From NCBI GenBank assembly GCA_020633955.1, contig JACKCP010000006.1, forward strand, positions 102,501-166,500: DNA of 64,000 nucleotides. The letters are read 5' to 3'. Of this stretch, positions 16,412 to 25,525 are shown piece after piece. This stretch comes from Desulfobacteraceae bacterium. GTDB lineage: Bacteria > Desulfobacterota > Desulfobacteria > Desulfobacterales > JACKCP01. The translations under genes were made by a program, and so were the position numbers. The notes under the pieces are model-generated. The model was given only the letters and a program-made list of their open reading frames with translations, did not search any database and was not told the origin of the DNA. Every line of letters starts with the position of its first letter. Within the stretch, counting starts at the first letter, position 1.

Positions 16412-17596
16412 ATGATTGGTATTTCAAAGCTTTACTGCGGTTCTGTAGAACCTTCAGACGCATTAAGATACGGAAGGGATTCCAAGGCTCTTCCTTCACA
16501 CCTTTTACAGTTTTCAAAGGATAAAAAACCTGTTGTTGTTTGGAATATAACAAGAAGATGCAATTTAAACTGTATCCACTGCTATGCCCAGGCCAAAAAT
16601 GAAGAATTCAAAGATGAGCTTACAACCGATCAGGGAAAAGCACTTCTTGATGACCTTGCCGATTTCGGAGTTCCGGTTGTTCTTTTTTCAGGTGGAGAGC
16701 CTTTAATGAGAAAAGACCTCCCAATCCTTGCAGAATATGCAGTATCCAAGGGAATGAGAGCAGTTATTTCAACTAACGGAACACTTATTACAGAGGAAAA
16801 GGCAAAAGAACTTAAAAAAATCGGACTTTCATATGTTGGAATCAGCCTTGATGGAATGAAGGAAGTAAACGACAAGTTCAGAGGTCTTGAAGGCTCTTAT
16901 GAGATGGCTCTAAAGGGTATTGAAAACTGCAAGAAGGCAGGAATTAAAGTTGGTCTCAGATTTACCATAAACAAACACAATGCACAGGAAATACCCAAAA
17001 TTTTTGATCTTGTTGAAGAAATGAAAATCCCGAGAATCTGCTTTTATCATCTTGTATATGCAGGACGCGGCTCTGAAATGATTGAGGAGGATTTGTCTCT
17101 TGAAGATTCAAGAAAAGCCGTTGACATAATAATGGAGCGTACAAAAAAACTCCATGACATGGGCCAGCCAACAGAAGTTCTAACAGTTGATAACCATGCA
17201 GACGGCCCTTACCTTTATCTTAAAATGAAAGAAGAAAACCCTGAACGTGCAAAAGAAGTTCTTGAACTTCTTCAGATGAATGAAGGAAACAATTCAGGAA
17301 GGGGAATAGGATGTGTAAGCTGGAACGGAGATGTTCATGCAGATCAGTTCTGGAGACATAAAATCTTTGGGAACATAAAAGACAGGCCTTTTTCAAAAAT
17401 CTGGTCAGAGCCAGACGATGAACTTCTTTTAAAATTAAAGGACAAGAAAAAACACGTTACAGGAAGATGTGCAACATGTACCTGGCTTGACATATGCGGC
17501 GGAAACTTCAGGGTAAGAGCTGAGGCTGCAACAGGCGATGTATGGGCTCCTGATCCTGCCTGTTATCTTACCGACGAAGAAATTTCCGGAAAATAA
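16412..17596 (+). CDS. ahbC: 12,18-didecarboxysiroheme deacetylase AhbC (radical SAM)
   Basis: 394 aa. In the siroheme-dependent pathway this radical SAM enzyme removes the acetate side chains of 12,18-didecarboxysiroheme to give Fe-coproporphyrin III. The Fe-S motif is Cys50, Cys54, Cys57 (RRCNLNCIHC), followed by FSGGEPLMR and STNGT. The C-terminal cysteine motif CATCTWLDICGGN suggests an auxiliary cluster. The N-terminus MIGISKLYCG is characteristic of the AhbC subgroup. GGGAAAG precedes the ATG. First gene of ahbC-hemB-ahbD with gaps of 10 and 3 bases. Assignment of AhbC versus AhbD rests on remembered subgroup features. Confidence 0.88.
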   Translation: MIGISKLYCGSVEPSDALRYGRDSKALPSHLLQFSKDKKPVVVWNITRRCNLNCIHCYAQAKNEEFKDELTTDQGKALLDDLADFGVPVVLFSGGEPLMRKDLPILAEYAVSKGMRAVISTNGTLITEEKAKELKKIGLSYVGISLDGMKEVNDKFRGLEGSYEMALKGIENCKKAGIKVGLRFTINKHNAQEIPKIFDLVEEMKIPRICFYHLVYAGRGSEMIEEDLSLEDSRKAVDIIMERTKKLHDMGQPTEVLTVDNHADGPYLYLKMKEENPERAKEVLELLQMNEGNNSGRGIGCVSWNGDVHADQFWRHKIFGNIKDRPFSKIWSEPDDELLLKLKDKKKHVTGRCATCTWLDICGGNFRVRAEAATGDVWAPDPACYLTDEEISGK

Positions 17597-17606
17597 GGAG
17601 GATAAA

Positions 17607-18581
17607 ATGATTTTTCCTGAGTACAGAGCAAGACGAATGAGGGCAAACGAAAACTTAAGAAAAATGATAAGGGAAACAAACCTTCTCCCAGATGATTTTA
17701 TTCTCCCTCTTTTTGTTATTGGAGGAAAGGATGTTAAAAATCCCATCCCCTCAATGCCGGGCCATTTCCAGTTTTCAGTGGAAAATGCCGTCAAAAAGGC
17801 AAAAGAAGCAAGTGATCTTGGAATTCCTGCAATCATGCTTTTTGGAATTCCGGATAAAAAAGACAGCCTTGGTACAGCTGCATACAATAAAAACGGAATA
17901 GTCCAGAAAGCTGTAAAAGAGATTAAAAATAAAATCCCGGGCCTTGTTGTAATTACAGATGTATGTCTTTGCCAGTACACAGATCACGGGCACTGCGGTT
18001 TTATTGAAAACGGTATTATCGACAATGACATTACAATTGATCTCCTTGGTAAAATTGCAGTTTCCCATGCAAAGGCAGGAGCCGACATGGTTGCACCCTC
18101 AGACATGATGGACGGACGGGTTGCAGAAATAAGAGAAGCTCTTGATGAAAATGAAAAATTTGACACAGCAATAATGTCATACGCTGTAAAATACTGCAGT
18201 GCATTTTACGGACCTTTCAGGCATGCTGCCCACTCAGCCCCCAAATTCGGAGACAGAAAAACATATCAGATGGACCCTGCAAACTCTGATGAAGCAATCA
18301 GGGAAGCAACAATGGATGTTGAAGAAGGTGCAGACATAATAATGGTTAAACCTGCCCTTTCATATCTTGATATAATTTATCGGGTAAGAGAAGAAATTGA
18401 CCTTCCTGTTGCAGCCTATAATGTAAGCGGAGAATACGCCATGATAAAGGCTGCGGCTGAAAAAGGCTGGGTGGACGAAAAAAAGATAACCCTTGAAACC
18501 CTTACATCGATCAAGCGTGCAGGCGCAAAAATGATACTTACCTACTCTGCCATTGATGCTGCAAAATATTTACAGGAATAA
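17607..18581 (+). CDS. hemB: Delta-aminolevulinic acid dehydratase (porphobilinogen synthase)
   Basis: 324 aa. Joins two 5-aminolevulinate molecules to porphobilinogen (EC 4.2.1.24). The zinc-type site is present (VCLCQYTDHGHCG), as are DMMDGRVAEIREAL, the active-site Lys in MSYAVKYCSAFYGPFR and the second in MVKPALSYLD. The ATG at 17607 with AAGGAGG is the right start; the longer frame from 17538 lies inside ahbC. Sits in the middle of the heme operon, supplying the tetrapyrrole trunk. Confidence 0.96.
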   Translation: MIFPEYRARRMRANENLRKMIRETNLLPDDFILPLFVIGGKDVKNPIPSMPGHFQFSVENAVKKAKEASDLGIPAIMLFGIPDKKDSLGTAAYNKNGIVQKAVKEIKNKIPGLVVITDVCLCQYTDHGHCGFIENGIIDNDITIDLLGKIAVSHAKAGADMVAPSDMMDGRVAEIREALDENEKFDTAIMSYAVKYCSAFYGPFRHAAHSAPKFGDRKTYQMDPANSDEAIREATMDVEEGADIIMVKPALSYLDIIYRVREEIDLPVAAYNVSGEYAMIKAAAEKGWVDEKKITLETLTSIKRAGAKMILTYSAIDAAKYLQE

Positions 18582-18584
18582 TTT

Positions 18585-19655
18585 ATGAATCACCCACATG
18601 CAATAAAAGACTCAAAAACTCCAATGATAAGACTTGTAGCCTGGGAAACCACAAGAAGGTGCAATCTTTCATGCAAACACTGCAGAGCATCAGCAGAAGA
18701 TCATGAATATGAAGGCGAGCTTTCAACAGATGAATCTAAAAAGCTTTTAAAGGAAATATCTGAGGTTGGAAAACCAATAATAATTCTTACCGGAGGAGAA
18801 CCTCTTTTAAGGGATGATATTTTTGAACTGGCTGAATACGGGGACAGCTTAGGCCTTAAAATGGTCATGGCCCCAAACGGCACACTTGTCACAGAAGAAA
18901 ATGCAAAAAAAATGTATGCTTCAGGAATTAAAAGAATAAGCATAAGCATTGACGGTTCAAATGAAATTTCCCATGACGAGTTCCGAGGCATGCCCGGAGC
19001 TTTCAAAGGCTCAATGCAGGGAATTGAAAATGCAAAAAAAGCAGGAATAGAATTTCAGATAAATACAACAATAACAAAAGACAATTTAGATGAAATTCCA
19101 GATATCTTAAATCTTGCAATTGAACTAGGAGCTGTTGCCCATCATATCTTTCTTCTTGTTCCAACAGGAAGGGGAAAATATATTGCTGAAAAAACAATTG
19201 ATGCAAAAACATATGAAAAAACACTTAACTGGTTTTATGATCAAAGGGATAAGGTTCCACTGCAGCTTAAAGCCACCTGTGCCCCCCATTATTACAGAAT
19301 TTTAAGACAAAGGGCCAGAAAAGAGGGAAAAGAAGTAGATTTTAACTCATTCGGGCTTGATGCTGTAACCAGGGGATGTTTAGGAGGAATAGGTTTCTGC
19401 TTTATCTCACATACAGGCCAGGTTCAGCCCTGTGGTTTTCTTGAGCTTGACTGCGGAAACATAAAAGAAAAATCTTTTTCAGAAGTATGGGAAAACTCAA
19501 AAATATTCAATGATTTAAGAGACTATGATGCATTAAAGGGAAAATGCGGAATATGCTCATACAATGACGTTTGCGGAGGATGCCGGGCAAGGGCATATGA
19601 GGCAACCGGAAATTATATGGAAGAAGAACCTTTCTGCCTTTATCAGCCAAAATAA
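18585..19655 (+). CDS. ahbD: Heme synthase AhbD (Fe-coproporphyrin III decarboxylase, radical SAM)
   Basis: 356 aa. Oxidatively decarboxylates the two propionates of Fe-coproporphyrin III to vinyls, giving heme b. Radical SAM cluster Cys26, Cys30, Cys33 (RRCNLSCKHC), LTGGEPLLR, and a C-terminal auxiliary-cluster motif CGICSYNDVCGGCRARA. Three bases after hemB, so translationally close-coupled. Last gene before a strong terminator. Confidence 0.9.
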   Translation: MNHPHAIKDSKTPMIRLVAWETTRRCNLSCKHCRASAEDHEYEGELSTDESKKLLKEISEVGKPIIILTGGEPLLRDDIFELAEYGDSLGLKMVMAPNGTLVTEENAKKMYASGIKRISISIDGSNEISHDEFRGMPGAFKGSMQGIENAKKAGIEFQINTTITKDNLDEIPDILNLAIELGAVAHHIFLLVPTGRGKYIAEKTIDAKTYEKTLNWFYDQRDKVPLQLKATCAPHYYRILRQRARKEGKEVDFNSFGLDAVTRGCLGGIGFCFISHTGQVQPCGFLELDCGNIKEKSFSEVWENSKIFNDLRDYDALKGKCGICSYNDVCGGCRARAYEATGNYMEEEPFCLYQPK

Positions 19656-19662
19656 CAATTAC

Positions 19663-19706
19663 AAAACTTATTCAGACCTGAATTCAGGTCTGAATAAGTT
19701 TTTTTT
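19663..19706. terminator. Bidirectional terminator between ahbD and the DUF748 gene
   Basis: A perfect 20+20 base palindrome (19663-19702, centre AATT) with a T run after it on the plus strand. It ends the heme operon and can also end the convergent minus-strand gene that stops at 19711. Confidence 0.93.
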
Positions 19707-19710
19707 AAAA

Positions 19711-22626
19711 TCACCTCAAATCAAGTTCAACTCTGGAATTTGAAATATCATTAACTTTTGAAGGACTTATTATTCTGGTTTCATTGATAAAAAGCCTTGA
19801 AGTATCAACTCTTCCAGAATCAGCCAAAAAATTTCTAACAATCCCTGCCCTTTTCGATGCAAGATATCTTAAATCCTCATCTGTAATTTTAAATGATGAT
19901 TTAACCTTTTCTGTTATTTCAGAAATTTTATTAATAACATCAAGTTCAGAATTAAATTTTTCATTAAAAACGTCATAATGAATTTTCTCAAGAATATTCA
20001 GATAATCCTTTTCAGAGAGGTTTTGATTTTTTTCATATCCAAGAGCAGTTTTCTTATTATTTACCAAAACTTCAAATTTTTCATTTATTAATGCATCACT
20101 ATCTTTTTTCGTATCGCAATAGCCTTTTATATCAAGATTTAACCCGGGTCTTTCAAAGAGAATTTTTTCAACTGCCTCAAGTCGTTTTACTGATTTTGGG
20201 TCAAACTCTGTTGTGCCTTTTAAAAATTCAATATATTTTATTTCCTCACCACCGCCGGCAATTGATGCAACAAGGGAAAAAGGCGATGAAGCTGCTTTGA
20301 CTACAAGATTTTTTAAAACATCAACTATTACTTTACCAACCTTAAATTTGGGGTCATCAAAACTTCCTGAAACAGGAATATCCAGGTTTATTTCTCCTTT
20401 TCTATTTTTTAAAAGAGAAACAGCAAGTCCAACAGGAAGATTTGTGGCATCCTTATTTTCAATTGTCCTACCCAGTTCAAACTGATCCAGAAAAACCTTG
20501 TTTTCAGCATTTATTTTTCTTTGGTCTATCTTGTAATCAAGATCAAGATTAAGCTGCCCTTTTTGAATTGCTTTTCCAATAAATTTACCGGAATATGGGG
20601 TAAAATCGGTTAGATTCAAACTTTTTAGATCTATTTTCAAATCAACAAGCAAATCTTCAAGCAAAGGATTTAATTTACCATTTGCTGTAAGAACGGCTGT
20701 ATTGTCAACTTTTCCATCAAGAGAAAGATCTGCACCTTCAAATGCATCTGAGGATAAATTTTTTATATTTGCAAAATTGATTATAAAACTTGTAGAAAAA
20801 TAAGGCTCAAGAGTAAAGTCTGTGTAATCTGCACCAATATCTTTTAGTGTGATGGCTGAAATATTTATTGGAAAAAGTTTGGATTTTTCTGTTTCTGACT
20901 TCTGAGTTTTTTCTTCAACTTTATCCTTTTCAATATTTTCAGGAAATACATTTTGAAAATTAAACCTGCCATTTTTATTTTTAAATATTTGCTGATTTAT
21001 CCCTGCAATTAAAATATTTTCAATGTCAAGGGACATGGGAACAAGATTAAATTTTAATTTATTAATTTCAAAGTTATTGAGTTTAAAAAAATCTTTTTTT
21101 GTTTCCCTTTCAATTATTTCTATTTCATTAACATGAAGATCACCTGCTGCTGAAAGTTTGAGCTCATTATTTTCAATTTTAAGATCAGTTTTTGATTTTA
21201 AATCTGCACTGCCGTTTTTTATTAAAATTTTAAGATTTGAAGGAATATAACCATTTGCATATTCAAAATAAAGTTTGTCAATTTCTGAATTAATATTGGC
21301 AAAAACTGGATTAATCCCAAAATTTCCATTGAAATTAAAATCAGTTTTTTCATTCAGACTGAATTTGAAATCAAAATCTGAAGATTTATTCTTTTCTGTG
21401 GAAAAATTATCTATTTTTAAATTTAGTTCTGAAATAATATTTTTTACGGGTTCGTCATAATCTTTTGCCAAAACCAGTGGAGCATCATAATCTGAAAAAG
21501 AAATATTTCCATTCTTTATAAAAATTTCATCAATTCCAACATGAAAATCTGAAGGTTCTTCTTTTTTTTCATCTTTTTTATTTGGAATTTTTTCATCTTT
21601 TTTTGAATTATTTTCTTTTACAAGATTTAAAATGTTTATTTTCTGATTATTTTGAATAATTTCAAACTGTGGAGAATCTATCAAAATATTTTTTATGGAA
21701 TAGATATTTTTTAACGGGTAAATTTTATTTGTTTCAATTGAAATTTTGTCTAGAGAAGCAATTTTTGAAGATTTTCCATCATTTATTAAAAAATCATTCA
21801 AATCAAATTTTGCCTCTGCTTCAAGCTGATTATTGTTATCAGCCTTTTCAAACAAAGCCTTTAATTCAAGATTTATGTTTCCGGAACTTACAGTAAAATT
21901 TACAAAATCTTTTAAATATGAGTAATAAAAAGGAAGAAAAACATTATTTATTTTTATATCAGCACCAGATTTCAGACTCTTTAAAAAAGGCCTTGATTCA
22001 ATATCCAGAGTTATATCTGCCCCGTTTGCAGCTGCAGAAAGGTAAATATGAACAGGTGTTTCATTGTCTTTTTCAAACCCTGAAATAAATGGAACTGAAA
22101 GATTTAATTTTTCAATTTTATGGGTTGTATTAAAAGGTTTATCAGCAAAAATTAAACCCGCGTTTTCAATTTTTAGATCTGTTATAAGAAACCCAAATTT
22201 TTTATCATTTTTTCCTTCATCAGCTTTTTCGGCCTCTTCTTTTTTTTGTGGAATTAAATCTGAAAAATTAAACTTTTCATCTATGCCTTTTTCCACATAA
22301 AACTCAGGTGAATTAAGATAAATTTCAGAAATTACAGGTGATAACTTAAAGAGTGAAGAAGTAAGATTAATATTTACATAAAAACTGTCAAAACCTGCAA
22401 ATATATTATTTTTATCCTTTGTATAAATTTTAAATTTTTCAATTTTTAAGGAAAATGCAAAAGGATTGAATCTTATTTTTTCAATTTCAACATCTCTTTT
22501 TATTATTTCTTTTATTTTTTCAGGTGCCGTATACTTTGCAGTTAAAGGAATAATTATAAAACCAAGAACTGCATAAAATACCAAAATACTGCCTATAATT
22601 ATACCTGCTTTATTTTTTCTGGTCAT
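19711..22626 (-). CDS. DUF748 / AsmA-like envelope protein
   Basis: 971 aa. One N-terminal membrane segment (about 8-29: IIIGSILVFYAVLGFIII) then a very long beta-rich periplasmic part with repeats such as LKIENAGLIFADKPF and ISVLKDIGADYTDF-type strands, as in AsmA-superfamily proteins that bridge inner and outer membranes. The C-terminal part (from about 780: YIEFLKGTTEFDPKSVKRL, LNLDIKGYCDTKKDSDAL) has the OmpA-like end typical of DUF748. Lys/Asn-rich composition. Start ATG with AAGGGA. Probably in lipid transport or envelope stability; exact role unknown. Confidence 0.8.
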   Translation of the reverse strand: MTRKNKAGIIIGSILVFYAVLGFIIIPLTAKYTAPEKIKEIIKRDVEIEKIRFNPFAFSLKIEKFKIYTKDKNNIFAGFDSFYVNINLTSSLFKLSPVISEIYLNSPEFYVEKGIDEKFNFSDLIPQKKEEAEKADEGKNDKKFGFLITDLKIENAGLIFADKPFNTTHKIEKLNLSVPFISGFEKDNETPVHIYLSAAANGADITLDIESRPFLKSLKSGADIKINNVFLPFYYSYLKDFVNFTVSSGNINLELKALFEKADNNNQLEAEAKFDLNDFLINDGKSSKIASLDKISIETNKIYPLKNIYSIKNILIDSPQFEIIQNNQKINILNLVKENNSKKDEKIPNKKDEKKEEPSDFHVGIDEIFIKNGNISFSDYDAPLVLAKDYDEPVKNIISELNLKIDNFSTEKNKSSDFDFKFSLNEKTDFNFNGNFGINPVFANINSEIDKLYFEYANGYIPSNLKILIKNGSADLKSKTDLKIENNELKLSAAGDLHVNEIEIIERETKKDFFKLNNFEINKLKFNLVPMSLDIENILIAGINQQIFKNKNGRFNFQNVFPENIEKDKVEEKTQKSETEKSKLFPINISAITLKDIGADYTDFTLEPYFSTSFIINFANIKNLSSDAFEGADLSLDGKVDNTAVLTANGKLNPLLEDLLVDLKIDLKSLNLTDFTPYSGKFIGKAIQKGQLNLDLDYKIDQRKINAENKVFLDQFELGRTIENKDATNLPVGLAVSLLKNRKGEINLDIPVSGSFDDPKFKVGKVIVDVLKNLVVKAASSPFSLVASIAGGGEEIKYIEFLKGTTEFDPKSVKRLEAVEKILFERPGLNLDIKGYCDTKKDSDALINEKFEVLVNNKKTALGYEKNQNLSEKDYLNILEKIHYDVFNEKFNSELDVINKISEITEKVKSSFKITDEDLRYLASKRAGIVRNFLADSGRVDTSRLFINETRIISPSKVNDISNSRVELDLR

Positions 22627-22723
22627 GTCTTCCCTTCAGATTTTTTATTATTCATAAATTTAAAAAATATAAAGCTGAACCAGGCACAGCTTAAAGAATA
22701 CACTGATTAAATTACTAACTAAT

Positions 22724-23887
22724 TTATTTGAAGGCCTTTTCAGCACAATCTTTTACAACTGAAGCAGCAGATTCCATGTTTTCAAGCGTAAGGGTTGGAT
22801 GAACAAGAAACATAAGACTTGTTTCCCCAAGTTTTTTGGCATTCTCAAGCCTTTTTTTAGGTTTGATGCCATGCTTTTTAAAGGCTTTTTCAAGATAAAC
22901 CTCAGGACATACTCCCCCGCTCATACAATGAATATCTTTTTTTAAAATTTCCATCATAAGTCTGTGCCTGTCCCATCCTTTTTTAAATTTTTCTTCATTA
23001 ACAAAAAGAAAATATTTGTAGTAAGAATGATAAATATGAGAATGGGGTATTGTAAGGCGAAAGCCTTCAATATCTTTAAAACTTGTATTTAGAAACAATG
23101 CATTTTCCCGCCGTTTTTCAACCCATGACTCAAGTCTTTTCAGCTGTATTCTTCCAATTACAGCCTGCATTTCAGTCATTCGCCAGTTTGTTCCGAAATC
23201 TTCATGAAACCATCTGAAGCCGGGAGGATGATCTTTTTTGTAAACTGCCTTCCAGGATTTGCCGTGATCTTTGTAAGACCAGGCTTTTGCCCATATTTTT
23301 TTATTATTTGTTGTAAGCATTCCGCCTTCGCCTCCAGTTGTCATGATTTTATCCTGACAAAAAGACCAGGCTGCAATATCTCCAAAGGTTCCGGCATATT
23401 TACCCTTGTATTTAGCTCCGTGGCACTGGGCACAGTCTTCTATTACATAAAGCCTGTGCTTTTTTGCGAGACCAATTATTTCATCCATTTCACATGGCCA
23501 CCCTGCTATATGAACACAGATTATTGCCCTGGTTTTTTCGGTTATTACTTTTTCAATTGAATCAGCTGTAATAACCTGGGAATCAAGATCAACATCTGCA
23601 AATACCGGAACAGCTCCTGCATTGAAAACACAGCTTGCCGAGGCCACAAAAGTTCTTGGAGTAACAATAACCTCGTCTCCCTCACCAATTTCAAGAACCT
23701 TAAGTGCAAGATCAAGGGCAACTGTTCCATTTGCCAGTGCAACTGCATATCTGCACCCAAAATATGAAGCAAACTCTTCTTCAAATTTTCTGCATTCTTC
23801 ACCTGTCCAGTAATTGACCTTGTTGGACAAAAGCACCTGTTTTACAGCTTCTGCTTCTTCTTCTGTATATGACGGCCAGCTATTCAA
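22724..23887 (-). CDS. DegT/DnrJ/EryC1/StrS-family PLP aminotransferase
   Basis: 387 aa. Transfers an amino group to a keto-sugar nucleotide or similar substrate. Conserved parts: YWTGEECRKFEEEFA, ALANGTVALDLAL, EDCAQCHGAKYKGKYAGTFGD and the PLP lysine Lys180 in WSFCQDKIMTTGGEGGM. The start is TTG at 23887 with GGAGGTG just upstream, as no ATG fits. It follows the GT4 gene in the same direction with element copy H between them, suggesting a small surface-polysaccharide unit. Confidence 0.87.
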   Translation of the reverse strand: MNSWPSYTEEEAEAVKQVLLSNKVNYWTGEECRKFEEEFASYFGCRYAVALANGTVALDLALKVLEIGEGDEVIVTPRTFVASASCVFNAGAVPVFADVDLDSQVITADSIEKVITEKTRAIICVHIAGWPCEMDEIIGLAKKHRLYVIEDCAQCHGAKYKGKYAGTFGDIAAWSFCQDKIMTTGGEGGMLTTNNKKIWAKAWSYKDHGKSWKAVYKKDHPPGFRWFHEDFGTNWRMTEMQAVIGRIQLKRLESWVEKRRENALFLNTSFKDIEGFRLTIPHSHIYHSYYKYFLFVNEEKFKKGWDRHRLMMEILKKDIHCMSGGVCPEVYLEKAFKKHGIKPKKRLENAKKLGETSLMFLVHPTLTLENMESAASVVKDCAEKAFK

Positions 23888-23923
23888 TTTTCACCTCCGG
23901 CTTTAATCTGTATTTTCTGTTTT

Positions 23924-23988
23924 TTAACTTTTCAGTTTAAAATTAACCGAGTGCTGCACTCTTTCTGAGTTTATTCCTGAATAGTAAT
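23924..23988 (+). repeat. MITE-like palindromic element, short copy H
   Basis: About 65 bp: left end AACTTTTCAGTTTAAA, the GTGCTGCACTCTTTCTGAG arm, then directly the right end CCTGAATAGTAAT. The middle of the long form is missing. The right end supplies the last codons and the stop of the glycosyltransferase gene. Confidence 0.65.
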
Positions 23989-24960
23989 TTTTTTTCTTAT
24001 TTCATAAGAATAAAGACAAAAAATTACAAAAATAAGTGAATAGAAAATCAGTATATAACTAATACCATAGACCTTAATATTTATAATTAAAACAGAAATA
24101 ATAAACTGAACAATACCAAAGAAAAAAGAAATTTTAAAATGGCTGAAACCAAGCTCATTTACAAGCAGCTGATATAAATGTCTTCTGTGAGGTTTTGCAA
24201 GGGACTGCCTGTCTTTTATTCTAATAAACATTGTACTCAGCTCATCTGCATAAAAAAGAAAAATAAATCCTGATATACATAAGAAATCAGTTAGATTTTC
24301 AGATAATAAAACTGCAGAACATGCAAATACAAACCCTGAAAAAATACTTCCGACGTCTCCCATGAAAACACTTGCACCAGGTATATTAAAAGGCAAAAAA
24401 CCAAGGTATGAAAACATTATGGAAAAAAATAAAATCGTATATCCGGTTTCAAATCCTGAAATATAAGAATAGCATCCTAAAAAAAAGAATGCCACAACAC
24501 CTGTTATTCCGGCTATTCCGTTTATCCCGTCCATAAAATTATAAAAATTAGCAGTTCCCGAAATAAATACAGCCAATATGGGAATAAACAATAAATTTGA
24601 GAAAAAAGCAGATTCAAAAAAACAATTTAATCCTGTCAAAAATAATAAACTGCAAAAAAACTGAATCAGCAGACGAATTTTTGGTTTTATTTCTCTTATG
24701 TCATTCAAAAAACTTATGCATCCCAAAATTACAGCAGGAATCCAGAAAAAAAAAGGAATACCAAGATAAACAGAACAAATAACAAAGGAAAAAACTATTC
24801 CAGCGCCCCCGCCTTTGGGTATTATTCCTTTATGGGAACTTCTTTCGTTTGCAATATCAATCAATTCAAGTTTATATCCAAATTTTTTAATCAGTAAAGC
24901 ACCTAAAATCCCTGAAAACAAAGATGCTAAAATACAAATCATAAAAATCGATAATTCCAT
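23971..24960 (-). CDS. MraY/WecA-like polyprenyl-phosphate glycosyl-1-phosphate transferase (GT4)
   Basis: About 329 aa, ten or so membrane helices. Motifs of the family: FLNDIREIKPKIR (Asp-rich), GTANFYNFMDGINGIAG (active site), SVFMGDVGS and KPHRRHLYQ. Moves a sugar-1-phosphate from a UDP-sugar to undecaprenyl phosphate to start O-antigen, capsule or enterobacterial-type glycans; the WecA-like loop argues against MraY. I prefer ATG 24960 (MELSIFMICI) to the TTG at 24993. The final residues TIQE and the stop are encoded by repeat copy H. Confidence 0.85.
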   Translation of the reverse strand: MELSIFMICILASLFSGILGALLIKKFGYKLELIDIANERSSHKGIIPKGGGAGIVFSFVICSVYLGIPFFFWIPAVILGCISFLNDIREIKPKIRLLIQFFCSLLFLTGLNCFFESAFFSNLLFIPILAVFISGTANFYNFMDGINGIAGITGVVAFFFLGCYSYISGFETGYTILFFSIMFSYLGFLPFNIPGASVFMGDVGSIFSGFVFACSAVLLSENLTDFLCISGFIFLFYADELSTMFIRIKDRQSLAKPHRRHLYQLLVNELGFSHFKISFFFGIVQFIISVLIINIKVYGISYILIFYSLIFVIFCLYSYEIRKKITIQE

Positions 24961-25287
24961 AAAAAAATCAGCCTTACCATTTAAATTAAACAAGGGTTTT
25001 TATTTTTATAGTTAAACCCTTACAAAGCAACAAAAAATACATTAATTTTGAAAAATTTTAAATCATAATGATTTTAGTGAGAATATTTTAAATATGGTCT
25101 GAATACAAAATCATGAGAGACAATAGAAATCAAAAGCCTTATTTCATATCTAAACCCCATGTTCAATAAAAAACGGTCTAGTTTTATAGTCTGCACATTT
25201 ATTTTAAGATGTTATTCAGATACAATCAAAAGAGACTGCAATTTAGGTTTACATCTTGAATTTTTCCTAATAGAAATAAAAAAATAA

Positions 25288-25458
25288 GAACTTTTCAGTT
25301 TAAACCTGAATAGCTGCTGTATTCTTTTTAGATATCATTCCCGCTTAAGCTTCCGGGCAGGAGATAAAAAACTATCTCTTGAAACCGGCTCAAAAAAAAT
25401 ACAGCATCCGTTATTCAAGCAAACTGGCTTCTGTATCAGTTTTCAGCTGAAGAGTTAC
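25288..25458 (+). repeat. MITE-like palindromic element, copy C
   Basis: 171 bp, GAACTTTTCAGTTTAAA to TTTCAGCTGAAGAGTTAC, with the central GGAGATAAAAAACTATCTC hairpin. Flanking octamers AAAAATAA and AAAAAGAA agree at 7 of 8. It lies upstream of the accessory triad; the 280 bases left of it (25010-25287) hold no gene I can support. Confidence 0.82.
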
Positions 25459-25481
25459 AAAAAGAACTGCTTAATGATTGG

Positions 25482-25510
25482 CCGAAAACGAGAATTTTTT
25501 ATTCAGCAAC
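25482..25510 (+). repeat. 29-base motif shared with 12954-12982
   Basis: 27 of 29 bases match the copy at 12954. It overlaps the upstream extension of the sigma-like reading frame, which argues that the frame from TTG 25478 is not the true start. Confidence 0.6.
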
Positions 25511-25525
25511 TACCTAAAAAGAAAT

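Noticed and set aside
16335..16553. 72-codon minus-strand frame before and inside ahbC
   Set aside because: It is antisense to a confidently assigned gene and has no start signal.
22650..22720. Possible ninth copy of the palindromic element (AGCTGAACCAGGC... region)
   Set aside because: Only short strings resemble the ends and no inverted partner is found.
25478..25525. Upstream TTG start for the sigma-like gene
   Set aside because: The extra 16 codons fall in a 29-base dispersed motif with a second copy at 12954, and no ribosome site precedes the TTG.
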